Assembly: GCA_905221605.1 (NCBI GenBank) | Contig: CAJNDS010002301.1 | Location: 186,462-250,461, forward strand | From: Symbiodinium natans | Taxonomy: Eukaryota > Sar > Dinophyceae > Suessiales > Symbiodiniaceae | Direction of reading: 5' to 3' | Length of the DNA stretch: 64,000 nucleotides | Shown here: positions 1 to 18,814 of the stretch, piece by piece | How positions within the stretch are numbered: position 1 is the stretch's first letter | Layout: each line of letters begins with the position of its first letter | The notes under the pieces: model-generated | What the model saw: only the letters and a program-made list of their open reading frames with translations | The model's database searches: none | Told to the model about the DNA's origin: nothing | Made by a program: the position numbers and the translations under genes

Positions 1-1340
1 GGGACAATCAAGCATAAATCCGGAAGCCAAGCTTGCAGAGATTCAAGATTTAACTACAGGGTACACAGGTCCGCTGGCCACAGAGCCTAAGGCCGTGAGC
101 GACGCACCTTTTTTGCCTACCCACAGCTCCATGACTTGGAACGTCTAGGGCTTCATGGAGAGCGGCAAAGCTTGTAAAGATGCACGTGGCTTCATCTATA
201 GATCATCATGTGTAATCTAGGTAGTGCTGATCCAGAACCAGGCATATACCTACAAGACAATTCTTGCTTCCGAACCTGCGAGATCTTCCACAGCACATCT
301 CGCGCATGCAGGGGAATGCCTGTCAAACACCTCCCCCTCCCCCCACTCTGGGCCTGCGGTAGGCCCAACGACACAGCTGCAGCCCGGCCCTCCAGCTCGA
401 GCTGCAACATCAGCCTCAGCTGTCGTAAGTCCCGGCCTGAACCGGGATTCATGATGACAAGGGTGGTTTCATGCTTTCCTTTCTTCAGACACCCGGTTCT
501 CTGTAGCAACGTGGCAAAGCACGGTGCGACCTAGGATGTCTATACTTAGAAGCTGACCGCGTGGTGGCCAGGCTTTGCATGTTGGAGTGCTAGGTCCAGA
601 TTTCCACACTTGCTTTCCACAATTTTGTGGGTCTGCGACTGGGGCCTGTGCCCCTAGGCACAGTGTGATGGATTCTATGCACTATGTGCAGTCTCTGTCT
701 TCTGGCCGTATTGTGGCTGTCCCTCAAAAGGTCGGCAAGCGTTGCGAAGCTCTCTCTGGATCTCGTTGCGTGCTGGCTGCACAAAGGAGTTCACCAGCAC
801 AAGGAATCCGGCCACATAGTCAATCCACTTCTGCACCTTTTGTGTCAGGTAACTCATATCTCAGATGTTTAACCTGTGGCATTGGAGCCACCGGGCGGAG
901 CATCTAACAGCCCCCTTTCAACTGCCACCCAAAGGCTGTGTGTCCCGATCTGACTTCTTCGGGATCTGAGAAACTCTCCGTGCCTGGACCATCACCGCCT
1001 CCCACTGCTGTCGGTTCTTCGATTCTGCCAGCAGTACGTTCATGGTCGGCACCCTAGGCGATTTCCAACCTTGGGTCATGCACTTGGATTTGAACGAAGT
1101 GAGTACATGCTACAGGGGTTCAAGGCATGTCCTGTTGGGGCCCAGCTCCTGAGCACAAGCCCAACCCTGTAACCCAGACCCAGGATCTTCAAGCCCTGAC
1201 CGCGCCATGCGCACTTGTCTGTAACTATAGCACATGATTGTGCTATCTAGGCTACACCTTTTGGTCCTTTGGTCATTACTATCGAGGGGCACAACATCTG
1301 AGGTCCCAAGCCCGCAAAGACGGCATAGATTACGGTAGCA
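1..1340. other. Unique sequence without a supported gene
   Basis: Balanced base composition and several overlapping short open frames on both strands. A minus frame near 370-440 reads LRQLRLMLQLELEGRAAA and may be an exon, but nothing fixes its borders. Confidence 0.3.
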
Positions 1341-1486
1341 CGCCAAGCAGCTCTTCCGTGACTTCTGGGAAGTCCTGGGTGCTACGGCCATCTTCAGGGC
1401 GTTGTGAGTGAGTTCTCTTGCCCACCAGATGGAGCCTACTGTGCACTAAGAAGTAACACACCACATCCTGAAATCAAGAAACCCTG

Positions 1487-1690
1487 CAATGTTTCGTCAA
1501 TGAGATTCTGTTCCATATGACATGATCCAGCTGAATGCGGCTGCTTGTTCAGCTGCCTTTCATCAAGGCAATGCCCCATGGCCTCGTGCGAAAATGACCC
1601 TTTTCGTGCCTCCACCCAAACTCCAATGACTACCTCGTGCTGTCCTTTTGCGGCATCGCTCACACTGAAGGTTGACACCTCTGACTTAAA
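1487..1690 (-). CDS. Exon-like segment, unrecognised
   Basis: An uninterrupted minus frame reads EVSTFSVSDAAKGQHEVVIG, then VWVEARKGSFSHEAMGH, ending ETLQ. Composition is protein-like. An AAG acceptor-type site lies upstream and TTGCAG|GG at the end. A further short candidate (DFPEVTEELLGVLP, 1342-1384) follows with a GTAATC donor. No family is recognised. Confidence 0.3.
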
Positions 1691-1699
1691 CTTCAGACT

Positions 1700-3360
1700 G
1701 CTACTCCCGGAATTGTTCGTACTTCCGGCCCAGTCTCAAGTGTGGTGACTGCGGTGGCTGCTGTGTCGGCGAAGGTGGCTCAGACGAGATGACCGTGTCG
1801 CCCGCTCCTGCTTTTGGAGGGCTTCGGCTCTGAACCCGGGATCCGGAGAATCGAAATATGAATGAAGCAATAAGTTGCATGATGCACTCTTTCTTTTCAA
1901 ATTTCTCGACATGTGTGGCAAGCCGGGCAATGTACATACCTAGTTGCAGTGATCGGACCGTCGGTGTGAGTCCAAGAAACTATGCCTACCTGCAGCCATT
2001 CGCATTTGTAGAGCTTGGGGGGGGGGGGTTCCGCGACGGAGTCTAGCGCTGAAGTCCTTTCACCTTGTTATCCTAGCGCAAACTTTGTCATAAATCTTGA
2101 CTACAGGCAAGTCGTCAGATACCTGGCCCACTCAGCACACGATCTCTATACTGAAACCGATTTCACAAAATCAGATGGGACTGCATTGAAAACGAGCCCG
2201 GATTCCACCTTCATCTGATTGGCCAGAGTCCTGAAAGATGGCGAGTTTGGCTTTGGGGCTGTTTGGGATCAACTTCGCACTTGCTTCTGAAGGTGGGTTG
2301 GGGTGTACTGGGCAGCCGTTTTCGAACGAGCAGGCTAGAACCACCTTGACCACGGCAATGAGAATTAACCCATTCTCACTCTCAGCGACGCTTCATTTCA
2401 AACATTCGAAACGACAAATTCGTCGGCGATTTTGGCCAATGACAACAGGCCAATGGTCGAGAGAACAACAGAACAACACCAGCTGATTGTCATAAGTTCC
2501 ATCCTGCTGCCAATCGTAGGAATCGGTCGGGGCTGCCCTACCCTGCCCCCTCGACTTCGTCCACCATTCTCTTAGCCAATGATCTGTAATGGTGCACAAT
2601 CCTGCATGTCTGACTAGTCTTCCCATTTCGCACTATATGGTACGAAGGTGGTGGGAGGCATTTGCTTTTCCCACCAATCGACCTGTCCATTCTCTCTCAC
2701 TCGTCTGGACCAAATAGCCGAAGCTCCACTACCGTGTAAACTTGCCAATGTGCAATCATATATTTCAGGATTGGCTGACCAGTAACACTACTCTCCGCCA
2801 TCTGAATCCTTTGTGCGCTCCAGGCGTCAACTGTCTTTGGTAGCACTCGGCCAGAAGTCAACTGTAAGCATCAAAAAGCATCTACATTGGGCTCATTGGG
2901 GTCTGTGTCATTTCACAAGGCGGCCGGGGGGACCACGGTCCAGAAGACCCCCCTCCCCACCCCAGAAAGAAGGAGCAAACAAGCAAGGGAGCAGAAATCT
3001 TCCCTCCTTTCTTACGTAGCACCGGCGCCTTTGGGATCAGTTGTTCTCATGGCTTTGGTGGAGGGGAGGTGGCTCGTCGGACTATGGTGAAACGTGGTAG
3101 GCCCTTGTCTGACTGAAGTCTGGGAAGGGCCCTAAGGTGATTCGCCTAGTTTGCAGGGCCATTATCCATCTCCCAGGCTCCCGGACCGGCGCTAGACCAG
3201 ACAAACTGAAAAATTTAAATCCCAGACTTTCTGATTCAGCTTCGTTGGAACCTCCATACATACATTTGGAAACCATTTTGACTGAAGAAAACCCGACTAG
3301 CCTCACCCATGCCTCAACCCTCGACTCACAAGGTCCAATATAGAAGAAACTACTGACACA
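1700..3360. other. Unique sequence without a supported gene
   Basis: Only short open frames in conflict with each other. A plus frame at 2238 begins like a signal peptide (MASLALGLFGINFALAS) and meets a GTGGGT donor, but nothing continues it. Confidence 0.25.
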
Positions 3361-3364
3361 CATA

Positions 3365-3555
3365 ACCCAAAAGAATTTTTTTTAATTATTGAATAAATAA
3401 CATGAATAATAAAAATCAATCAATATGTCAAATGCAATTGTTTGTGATCATATACCCAAAGAAATTGATGATAATGATAAATTAAATGAATATTTCTCAA
3501 AAATATTAGAAATTGATTTAGAAGAAACAAAAGTATTTAAAAATATATTAGTGCT
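3365..3555 (+). other. AT-rich coding-like island
   Basis: About 190 bases drop to roughly 20 percent GC between flanks near 50 percent. From an ATG at 3425 the plus frame reads MSNAIVCDHIPKEIDDNDKL and continues to about codon 42. It uses almost only A/T-ending codons, with stops in frame just upstream. The reading then runs into ordinary GC-rich DNA. It looks like a fragment of a gene from an AT-rich source, but could be low-complexity DNA. I do not recognise the protein. Confidence 0.35.
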
Positions 3556-3559
3556 GCTA

Positions 3560-5480
3560 ACCGGACTAGCCCTGGAAAGGAGTGTCTCCTGCAGCGGGAG
3601 CACAGCTGCACCTTAAACCCAACTTTCTCCAAGGGTCGCAAGGTATTGTGGGATCCGCTTCCGGTTCTGCCGGGATGGGGCACGGATCCACTGTCTCCTC
3701 CAGCGAAACAGTTCTGAAAGAAGGCTGACACTGCTAACAAGTCTTCCCTGAGGGCAGATCCGAATCACTAACCGGAGGTTCTTGCATAGCAAACGGCTGT
3801 TGCCCTTGGCCATTCTGCATGTTTATTCTTCATGCCCTGTGGACGGAAAGAGTTCGGAAACGAGGTTCCTCTCAACAACAACAACTCCAAGCCAATCACC
3901 GAGTATTAATTGCTGCACACATTACAGAGGCTCACCTGCAACCTACACCTGCGATGACCTTGAATATCGACTTAGCATAAACTGGCGGACGCAAGCTTGC
4001 TTGGCCAGCGACACCCTTTTGACCCTGTATTCCCTAAGCCCTAAACCCTATTCCCTAAACCCTATTCCCCTTTGACCCTGTATTCCCTAAGCCCTAAACT
4101 TCCCAAAGCCGGTGGATTTGCAAGACCAGGATCTAGCATCATGGGCTTGCTCGTCGGCGCGACCTGGCATACGTCAAGGCCCTGACAGCATCTGAGTCTT
4201 GACATGCTCGCTCTTGGCATCATTCCGGGACAGAAGATCAGATGGCGATGTGGACCCATAAGTATGTGGGGGCCCGAGATGCGATTTCGCGTGATTACGT
4301 CAGGGTACCGAGTCTTGGACCTGGGGCCCTGGTCCCTCCAGCTCTCTTTTAAAAACGATGTGCACACACACACACACCTCCGCAACGCTGGCGCTTGCGC
4401 CAGGCCAACCGGCACCGCTGCCACCTGTGCCGTACAAGTATGGGTCCGTGTGACGGTGTGACGGTCTGCAGCTATTGGAGAAGCTCAGGGGTCTAAGCTT
4501 ATGCTGTCGGACTCCACGGGCTTTCAGACGATGCTACAGTTGATGCTGCAAATGCGACACGACTTTGCGCAACCCCATGCATCATGTCAGTCCATACTGG
4601 TGCCTATCACCCCTTTAATGCTGTTGTTGTGTTTGCTGCTGCTTCTTACCCTGTAAGGAAGCCAGGAATGTTGCGGTTCGCGCAACCCGGTTTGGAACCT
4701 TCAATTGAAAATCTGGGGTTCCAGCTGGGCCTAGCAAAAACATGCAAGACTGGCATTGTCCATGATGATCTGAAATTGTGTAAGCAGCTCGCTGCAGAAG
4801 AAAGAAGAGTTGGAGAATCAAAAGCTCACAAGTTTCCTCTCTTGCTAAAGAACCCAGAATAAGCCGTGTCCTGAAGACAAGCAGGACAGAAGAAGCCCTC
4901 GAATGCCCACCAAGTCAAAGACAAAAGACGACCCCTGTGAACTCTTGAGTCTTCAACTCTGCGTAGTCTGGGGCCGCGCTCAGCTGATGCAATAGCAACG
5001 CCCGTGCTTTCAAAAAAACCAAGGTAAATACCCCTGATGCGTCGCACAGTATAGATGCACAGTCTGGCTCAATCCAACATGTCATGTCGAACCAATGAGC
5101 GCCACAAGCTCTTTAAACCCGGAGAGGCGCGGTGGGAATGAAGGCATGAGGGATTTACATCATGGCGAGGCGAGTTGCTTGCAACATGGCAAGCCTGCTC
5201 GTTAGGGCAACAGGAGTGATGACCTATGCCGGTCGACATTCTGCTGTTTCTCTACCCTCCCCCCCAACCAAATTATCATCACGACGGTGACGTACAACCG
5301 TGGCATCCCATTCTCAAGACCAGCAATATTGTCAGCAATAGTGTCCAGTGATACTGCCACACCACAACAGTTGACCGGCCCCCGCCACCTAAAAACTAGT
5401 GGGGCGCGGCAGAAATGCAAAAAAAAAACGTTCTGATGCAGAATTGTCCGGACTTCTCTGGCCTCGCTTCACCCAAAGGT
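3560..5480. other. Unique sequence with a small telomere-like patch
   Basis: No recognisable gene. Open frames at 4584-4862 (plus) and 4062-4424 (minus) are unsupported. The only clear structure is the CCCTAAA-type patch near 4.03-4.11 kb. Confidence 0.3.
4023..4110 (-). repeat. Short interstitial telomere-like patch
   Basis: Units of CCCTAAAC and CCCTATTC repeat here. A ~28-base block starting TTGACCCTGTATTCCCTAAG occurs twice (near 4018 and 4072). It is the only telomere-type patch in the first 25 kb. Confidence 0.6.
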
Positions 5481-5499
5481 TCTGTGAACGATGAACAAT

Positions 5500-5720
5500 C
5501 CAGCCTGGGTGACGCTGGACCTGGATGAATGCTTCTTGCACAGCAGAGCTGAACATCTGGTGCTGCACTTCCTCGGTGGCCATCGAGGACTGTCGATTAG
5601 GGGTAAAGTGATGGTCGCCAGACGGCACGTGAGCTCAAGGATGTGTCGACTTCCGACAGCAATGAGCGGAGGCTGGATGGAACCCTCAAGATCTCTCAAA
5701 ACCAGCGCGTCTGACAAAAG
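5500..5720 (-). CDS. Exon-like segment, unrecognised
   Basis: One minus frame reads MATEEVQHQMFSSAVQEAF and ends FIQ before a GTCCAG donor. A neighbouring frame upstream reads VPSSLRSLLSEVDTSL. Codon-like but without recognisable motifs. It could be later exons of the gene starting at 6.4 kb. Confidence 0.25.
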
Positions 5721-6037
5721 ATGCTGTTCGACAGCCAAATGTTTTCAAGGTTACTCTCCAGGAAGGTCAATGGTCGCGGTGCTCCAAACAGAGGCAGACA
5801 AGACTAGATGGTAGATTGAGGCGGCAAGATGAAGAAAACACAGCTGGGGCCGGAAACGATGTAGTGGCAGTCCATGAGGCGCGAGGACTGTAAACAACAC
5901 ACACAAGATCGATGCATTGTGACCATGAGCTCGCCTAGGAACAATGACATTTCCAACTGTGAAGGACTGCCACGTGCAGCAGAGCCCAGAAGAGGCAAAC
6001 AAGGCTGGCATGTCAGCAGTGAGCATGGCCCTCTTAC

Positions 6038-6402
6038 GCATGCATTCAAGTTCTTGACCACAAACCGAGAGTCTAATAGCCTGAGGAGTTCTACCTTCTG
6101 CTCTTCGACGCAGTCCGTGAAATCCATGGGGATCTGAGATCGGGCTTTGAGTAGTCCAGGACCCACTCGGAATTACAGATGCTTGCAGTCGTAATACGCC
6201 CAACCCACAACAGGACATGTTCACGGGCTTTGACAATTTGAGAGACCCTGATCGCTGCAGACATTGGCTTCCGGCACACTCCAAGAGTCACCAACCAAGA
6301 CGCTTCTTGCTCGGATTCGCTTAATCAAGCCCCAACAGCCACACGCATGTTTACCATGGTGGCCTGAAGCCTCTCCGCCGGGGAATTGGAATTGCTTTCC
6401 AT
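6038..6402 (-). CDS. Possible start of the next minus-strand gene (two exons)
   Basis: An ATG at 6402 in good context opens MESNSNSPAERLQATM (6355-6402), ending at a GTAAAC donor. A second exon (6038-6133) begins after CTCAG, reads IPMDFTDCVEEQKVELLRLL and so on for 32 codons, and ends at GTAAGA. Both are phase 0, so they join cleanly. I do not recognise the protein. It lies 0.7 kb past the channel stop on the same strand, as expected in one-way gene arrays. More exon-like sequence follows at 5.5-5.7 kb. Confidence 0.4.
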
Positions 6403-7105
6403 GTTTGCCGATGTGAGCGGCCACGCCCGCTCTCAGCTCTTGTATTCGATTGTCTTCTGAGCTGCAGATTATCTTTAACGACTTGGTGCAAATGATATCG
6501 CATCACCCTGAGCCAAAACGCATGCCGAGCATGGAGAACGTGCCGTCCCGAGCTTCGAGAACAACAGGCAGTCATACTCTCAACACCTAATTCCGAAGAG
6601 CAAGAACAAAGTTTTGATCAGGGATGGGGGTAATCTAATTATGAGTCTAGGACGTTCTAGGACCACAGCTCTGGCCATGCAGATGTTGCGCATGCAGCCG
6701 GACCGACATCCCCTTTGCCGTGACTGGGCTTGGAAGTTTCGTGGCTTCATGGCGGAGACGTTGTTGTATGCAGTTGTTGGTTCCAACGTTGGGTGACCTG
6801 AGAAGGTGCCAATGAAATGAATGAAGCGAGCGAGAGCACTTTCTTACAAGCTCGGGCCTATAATGCCGTCTACCAGCTGGCCTCCCGATGCGCGCGCACC
6901 TTTTGTCAAACGCAGGTGTTCAGTCATCTCTATAGAGCTTGCTGAAGTGATCACCCTCTGCATGCCTAGCTATCAGTGCGTCCACTTCTGGACATTTGTC
7001 TTGATGTGCACCTTCTCGTGCATTCATTGAAAGGTGCCAGCCGCGTTCAGATCTTCAGGCCCCAGACAATTCTCATGATCTGCTAAGCCTCGCGAAAAGC
7101 CTGCT

Positions 7106-13468
<6,363 letters not shown>

Positions 13469-13499
13469 CTGGCAGAAGCCCCAAGCATGCAAACACTGA

Positions 13500-14470
13500 A
13501 AGGCTACGTTGTCAATAGGAAAGCAAAAGCGGCGTGAACATGATGACACGAGCGCTAAACAGAAAGTTGCACCAGCCACGGCGTCAAACCTTAATCGCCT
13601 TTATGTGCAAAACCTTGTGCAACAAACTGTATCTCTTAAAGGCTTTCGACCCTGGAAAGGCGATGCCCCGGATTGCACCGTCACGAAGGGACCCTGCGCG
13701 ACCCAGTGAGCCCAGCAGCACAAAGCAAAAATCTACCATGCGCAACCAGGGCAGTGCATCGTGGAAGTCATAGCCTCCTTCGGGCAAGAAGCTGCGAGTT
13801 GGGGGTTGGGGTATTTCGGTTTAGGGCCGGCTGCCCGTACTTCTACAGTATGTTTCCAGGGTCGAGTCACTACTGTAGTCGCTAGTCATCGGGTGAATCA
13901 CTTGAATCATGAATAGATGGGCAATGGACATGCCAACAACCCTGACAGTCCTGGCTGGCCACCCAAGTAATGCCCGGCAGTCCTGCATGAGGGCTTCAAC
14001 GTCACCAAGCCGAGGCGGGACGACCGGACAACACAAGCAGGAGCAAGCAAAACTAAGTACAGATGCATGGAAATCCTGAATGAAGTGCCAAGCGTGCTTG
14101 CATTTTGGGCTTTTTCAGCTAAGCCAGCGGAGCAACTTCCCGAGAGAAAAAGATAGTGTTTAGCCATACGAAGAAGGAGCAAAGGGCACTCGGAGCATAG
14201 AAACTACATGCACCAGCCTGGCGCTGAACTGCCTGCGTGGCATTTTTCGGCCAGTGTATGTGGGACCGAAGCCTGCGATGCGGGCCCAGGGTATGTCGGT
14301 ACGTTGTGCCTGGGCGAAAGTAAACTAGTGCCCTGTACTGTAGCTGGGTGACCGAACAGCTGTCGGTTCTGGAAATAAACGGGATGGGGCAGTTTTGTGC
14401 CCAGCACGAAACGCAGATCTGTCACATTTCGCCTCGGACAATGGTTGAACATGTTAGAACAGCCCGGTCG
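13500..14470 (-). other. Upstream part of channel gene, exon-like pieces
   Basis: The missing S1 exon should lie here. A minus frame near 13700-13770 reads LPWLRMVDFCFVLLGSLG and is helix-like. Another near 13890-14010 reads RTVRVVGMSIAHLFMIQV. Neither could be joined by phase. Confidence 0.3.
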
Positions 14471-15469
14471 TGATACAAGGACTTTCTTGAAACGGGAGCT
14501 CTATCCAATCAGCCGGGAGCCACGCCCAGGACACGAGGACTTGATTCTAAAAATGGTTCGCAGAAACTTGCAATGAACAGTCGAGGTCTACGAGTTGAGA
14601 GAGAGAGAGAGAGGGAACAAACAAATCGGACACAGGGGTGTTGGTGCCTTGATGCATGGCCTAGCAGACACGGTATCGCAAGTGCCTGGGTTTTGAGCTG
14701 CACCATCTGAGGAACTCCCTATGCAGATAGATGCCTGCCGCCGTGCATCTGGACGAAGAGCCGAGGACGATTGACTAAAAAACTCCACCATCCGCCGCCC
14801 CGAACCTCTGTTTCGACATCCGCAGAAAGGGGCACCTGGCACCTGCGAGTTCTGCACTTATCCAAAAGCCGAGAAGAGGATATTCATAGGGTCTTCCTCG
14901 TGCTGTGAGGAGATAGCCACTGGCGCATCCACAGCAGAGTGCCAAGCTTATAGCAACAAGCTTGCCCTCACGGGTATAGAGAGGCCTGTGGCGATCGGTC
15001 GAACGGAAGCTGTTGGACTTCTTTGTCCCCTTTATAGAAGAAAATTTGCTGGCCATTCAGGGTCGAGCCGCTGTTTGAGGGGTCTCGGCGCACGAGAGGG
15101 CCCAGATGGGCTTGGACTCTTTGGGCCTCGAAAAGGTGTCATTAGTCTGGTTTCCGCGCCGAGCGTTGACCTGCTGGGTGGCGATTTGGGGAGAGAGGCC
15201 AACTGTATACCGATCAGGAACATCATTTTTCACCGTATATCAGGGCTTGGTCATCACCCGCAGAGAGGAGTCGAGTCAGAAGTTGAAGTCTCCACCAACA
15301 GGATTGTGGTACACACCGGCTGGTTGGTGAGCTCAGGACAGTAACATAGCTTTGCGTTGCCGATAGGAGCCCGCATATTTCAAGCCAGTGCTGATCGAAA
15401 AGAAGGCATGTGCTCATCGAGACTGGAGAGGGTTCCACGGTCCTCCCCTCAAGCTCCAGCTCTAGAATG

Positions 15470-15965
15470 AGAAGTGCGCAGTTGGCCTTGGAAGTCCAGG
15501 ACTCTGTGTAGAAAGGCCAGGGTGCTGGTAAAAGCAACACAAAGGCACAAAGGAAGACATGACATGCTCAATGCAAGGAAAGCCGCCAGAACCACCGCGC
15601 CCGCCAGGCGCTCTATGGAAGTCCGCATCCTCTCGCAAAACCACTCGGCTCCGGATCCATACCCGGATTGCGAGAGGAGTAGACCCACGGTGCTCTTTCG
15701 TGATGTTCTGGCCGTACTCACCTCAGAAGCGCTGTTTCAAGCCGACACTGTCTCCGGGTCTCCGGGTAGAGGGGCTGAGGGTTGAAAGCATGGGCAGTGG
15801 CGTGTGAAAGTGACCATTGACACACGCCATGTCGCGACCCTTCTCAGGTTGTCATCATTATCATCATCGATTGGTTCCTCCATGTCGTCATGCTCGCTGG
15901 CGCAAGGGATGGGATCGATTGTCTCGTCAATCCTTGGATATGAGTCATGCTTGCCTGCTTCTTCT
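15470..15965 (-). CDS. Exon-like pieces: acidic segment and hydrophobic segment
   Basis: At about 15835-15960 a minus frame reads EHDDMEEPIDDDNDDNLRR. At about 15490-15640 another reads ERMRTSIERLAGAVV, then a long hydrophobic stretch ending LHRVLDFQ before an AAG|GC donor-like site. Both are protein-like and on the channel strand, so may be its N-terminal part or another gene. Confidence 0.3.
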
Positions 15966-16332
15966 ACATGACATATGCTCTCAACAGCGAAAGGCAACAT
16001 GTTTCAACCGCAGAAAAGTATCGAAGAGATCCGAGTTTGGTGAACGACCGCCATCGAAGGCAGTTCCGAAGGCCGTTCCGAAGGCATCTCGCATCCTGCA
16101 CCATGGCAAAGCAATTGAAGAAAGCGCTTGAGTTACCTCCTTCGCATCCTCCAGTTCGGTTTTCGAGGGCAGGTGCTGACTCTGTGTTTCAGTGGCGTGC
16201 GGATTGTGCGCCCTGTCGGAGCGCATCGTCTCCAAACCCGCCAATATGCGGCATTGCCACGTGAATTCTGCTTGACCGAATGGAGGGCGTTTTTTGCTCT
16301 GTGGAGGTCGGGCGCGTTTCTGGGGGGCGCGG

Positions 16333-17010
16333 CCACCCACCTTTGCAAACGCAATGCTCGCAATGCTCGCATCATGGGTTTAAAAATAGGCTGGGGTTGG
16401 GGGGGGGGGGCGTAGCGCAAACGCAATGCTGGCATGATCGCAGGATGGCTTGGCAGGGAGTCGTGTGCTGTGAAGAAGCTCCGACACAGCTTCAAACGGC
16501 GGGAAAGATAAAGATCAGGCCTGCAGGGTTGGGGGGGGGGGATTGGGGGGGCGGGGGGGCGGGGGGGGGGGGGGGGGGGGGGCGGGTGGGGGGGGGCGGG
16601 GGGGGGGGGCGGGGGGGGGGGGGGGGGGGGAGGGGGGGGGGGGTGGGGGGGTGGGGTGGGGGGGGGTGGGGGGGGGTGGGGGGGGGGGGGGGGGGGGGGG
16701 GGGGGTGGGGGGGGTGGGGGGGGGTGGAGGAGGGGGTGGGGGGGGGGGGGGGGGTGGGGGGGTGGGGCGGGGGGGGGGGGGGGGGACGGAGGAGGGGGTG
16801 GGGGGGCGGGGGGGGGGGGTTTGCAAACACAATGCCCGCCTCATGGGTTTTGGGGTGCACAAACACAATGGGGTGGCAGCACAAGGCTCGCATGCTGGGG
16901 GATTCATATGTGCTTTGAAGCTAGCTTGTGCACAGCTTGAAAACCCATTTACAAACACAATGCTCGCCTGATGGGTTTCTAAGGGCTTCATATGCTTTGA
17001 AGCAAGCTTG
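16333..17010 (+). repeat. Dispersed repeat TGCAAACACAATGC with long G tracts
   Basis: TTTGCAAACGCAATGCTCGC and close variants (with a CATGGGTTT tail) occur near 16345, 16420, 16821, 16857 and 16950, next to G runs. A TTTGAAGCAAGCTTG segment follows some copies. The same family recurs at 34.3-34.6 kb. Confidence 0.65.
16531..16820 (+). repeat. G tract of about 290 bases
   Basis: Almost only G on the plus strand, broken by single T, C or A. It gives artefactual poly-Gly and poly-Pro frames. Length may be unreliable in the assembly. Confidence 0.9.
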
Positions 17011-17689
17011 CTTTTGGCCACAAGCCCTGCCTTCGGCTCACCTTAACAAACAGCGGCCACAGCCAAAAAAACGAAAAACCCAGGCGCGTTTCTTTTGCGG
17101 GGGTGGAGGCCGGACGCATTTCTGCTTTTGCTGCGGAGGCGCGGGCTCACTCACTCGCTCGCTGGTCTGCCCTGGCCCGTCCTCCCTTCCCAGGCCTTTT
17201 CTTTTCTCACTGCGGAGAGTTTGCTTTTTTGCTGCGGAGGCCGGGCGCTTCTTGTTTTTGCTGTGGAGGCCGGGCCCACATTTTTTGGCTGGGGTCCTTA
17301 ACAAAAGGAACGCCACGGCAAAAAAAGAACGGGCGCGCTTTTCTGTTGCAGCGGAGGCCGGGCTTGCTTATCAGGGTCGCCTCAACAAAAAACCGGGTTC
17401 CGACAATTTCATCTGGATGTTACAGAATCAGGAAATCAAGAAGCGAAGGAAACATGTTCACAACTTGGAGTCTCCCACCGAATCTGGCCTGCCACTCTTG
17501 TCTCTTCAGCACCCACGCGGCGAAGCTGCACATTCCAAGCCTCGTGCTGGGCCTGGCTTAGGGGATGTGAGCAGCTATTTACCCTGGGGTCCGGGTGCCA
17601 TAGCTAATGGGCTCAGACATGATCACCATTACCATTACCATTACCGCATACCACTATACTCATCATCTTTCGTGCGAGTGAGAGTGAGG

Positions 17690-17806
17690 GTGTGAGAGAG
17701 GGGGACCGAGAGAGAGGGAGAGAGCGGGGGAGAGAGCGAGCGACGGAGAGCGAGCGAGAGAAAGAGGCGGACACAACAGCACGCACACATATACACATAT
17801 ACACAT

Positions 17807-17860
<54 letters not shown>

Positions 17861-18060
17861 AGAGAGAGCGAGAGAGGGAGCCCCCTCTGTCATCTCTTCT
17901 TCTTCTGTCTCATCTTTCCTTCTTTCTTGGGGGCAAGAGGGCCCGAGGCCCCCCGCGCGACTCATCTTTCCCTCCCTCTCCCTCTCTGAAAGAAAGGCCC
18001 GAGGACCCCCGCGCGATTCGGCCGTCTGAGACATTTGTCATCTCTCTCTCTCTCTCTGTT
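17690..18060. repeat. GA, CA and CT microsatellites
   Basis: A GAGAGAGC-rich stretch (17690-17770) is followed by (CA)n at 17808-17856, then GA- and CT-rich DNA to 18056. Confidence 0.85.
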
Positions 18061-18351
18061 TCGAACGCCTTCAGACGCTTTCGAACACAAAACGCACGAT
18101 GTCGGGTACACTCCTGGACCGCTGGAACCCCAACTCTCCAAGCGGGAACCATTCTGCCATCCATTCGGGAAAAAATGAATAGACTCCTGTTTTCCCAGAT
18201 CTAGCGACTTCAGAAGCCTACTGGTCCAATCAACACTATGCAGTTGAAGTGCCTGAGCCAAGCGCAGAAGCTCCAAGCCTCATGGCGGCGAGTTGGGGGC
18301 TTGCAGCCTAAGCAGTACTTGCGAGCTTTTTTCCTTTTTTCAGCTTGGTGG

Positions 18352-18650
18352 TTACTGCCGGATGGCGGCAGTCCTCACACGAGCGCCGCCCTCGCTGGGC
18401 AAGTGAGGCAAATCAACTAGCTCTTCCGGTCGAAGAGGTAGTGTGGGGGGAGCATGCCTCACTCCCTTGGACATGTGGGAGGCAAGTGGGCCGGAGCGTG
18501 GCCCCCTGAGATGTTGAGCTACCTGAGGTGCATCTTTTCGGCTATCGGTTTGGCTGCGGGATGCATTGCTCGCCGTCAGTACCCGTAGCGTCACAGCACC
18601 AGCCTCCTCTGAATCACGCGACTTCGGACTTGCGTCAACGCTTGTAATTA
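18352..18650 (-). other. Open polar reading frame, unrecognised
   Basis: A minus frame reads SVDASPKSRDSEEAGAVTLR and stays open for about 100 codons to a TAG stop. Polar, Ser/Arg/Pro-rich and without motifs. Confidence 0.25.
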
Positions 18651-18814
18651 TATGCTCGCCCCTCCCCAAATGGCATGGTCACCCTACACCTTCTAACATC
18701 CGACTCAGTGCTGGAACCAACCCGCACCTCATTCCCAAACGTGTTCGCACTATGCCGCTACGTCACGCTGTCCACGAGTCTACGATCTACGTCGAGGCCT
18801 TTTGAAATGCATCT

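Noticed and set aside
16280-17021. Poly-Gly and poly-Pro open frames
   Set aside because: Products of the G tract, open in all frames.
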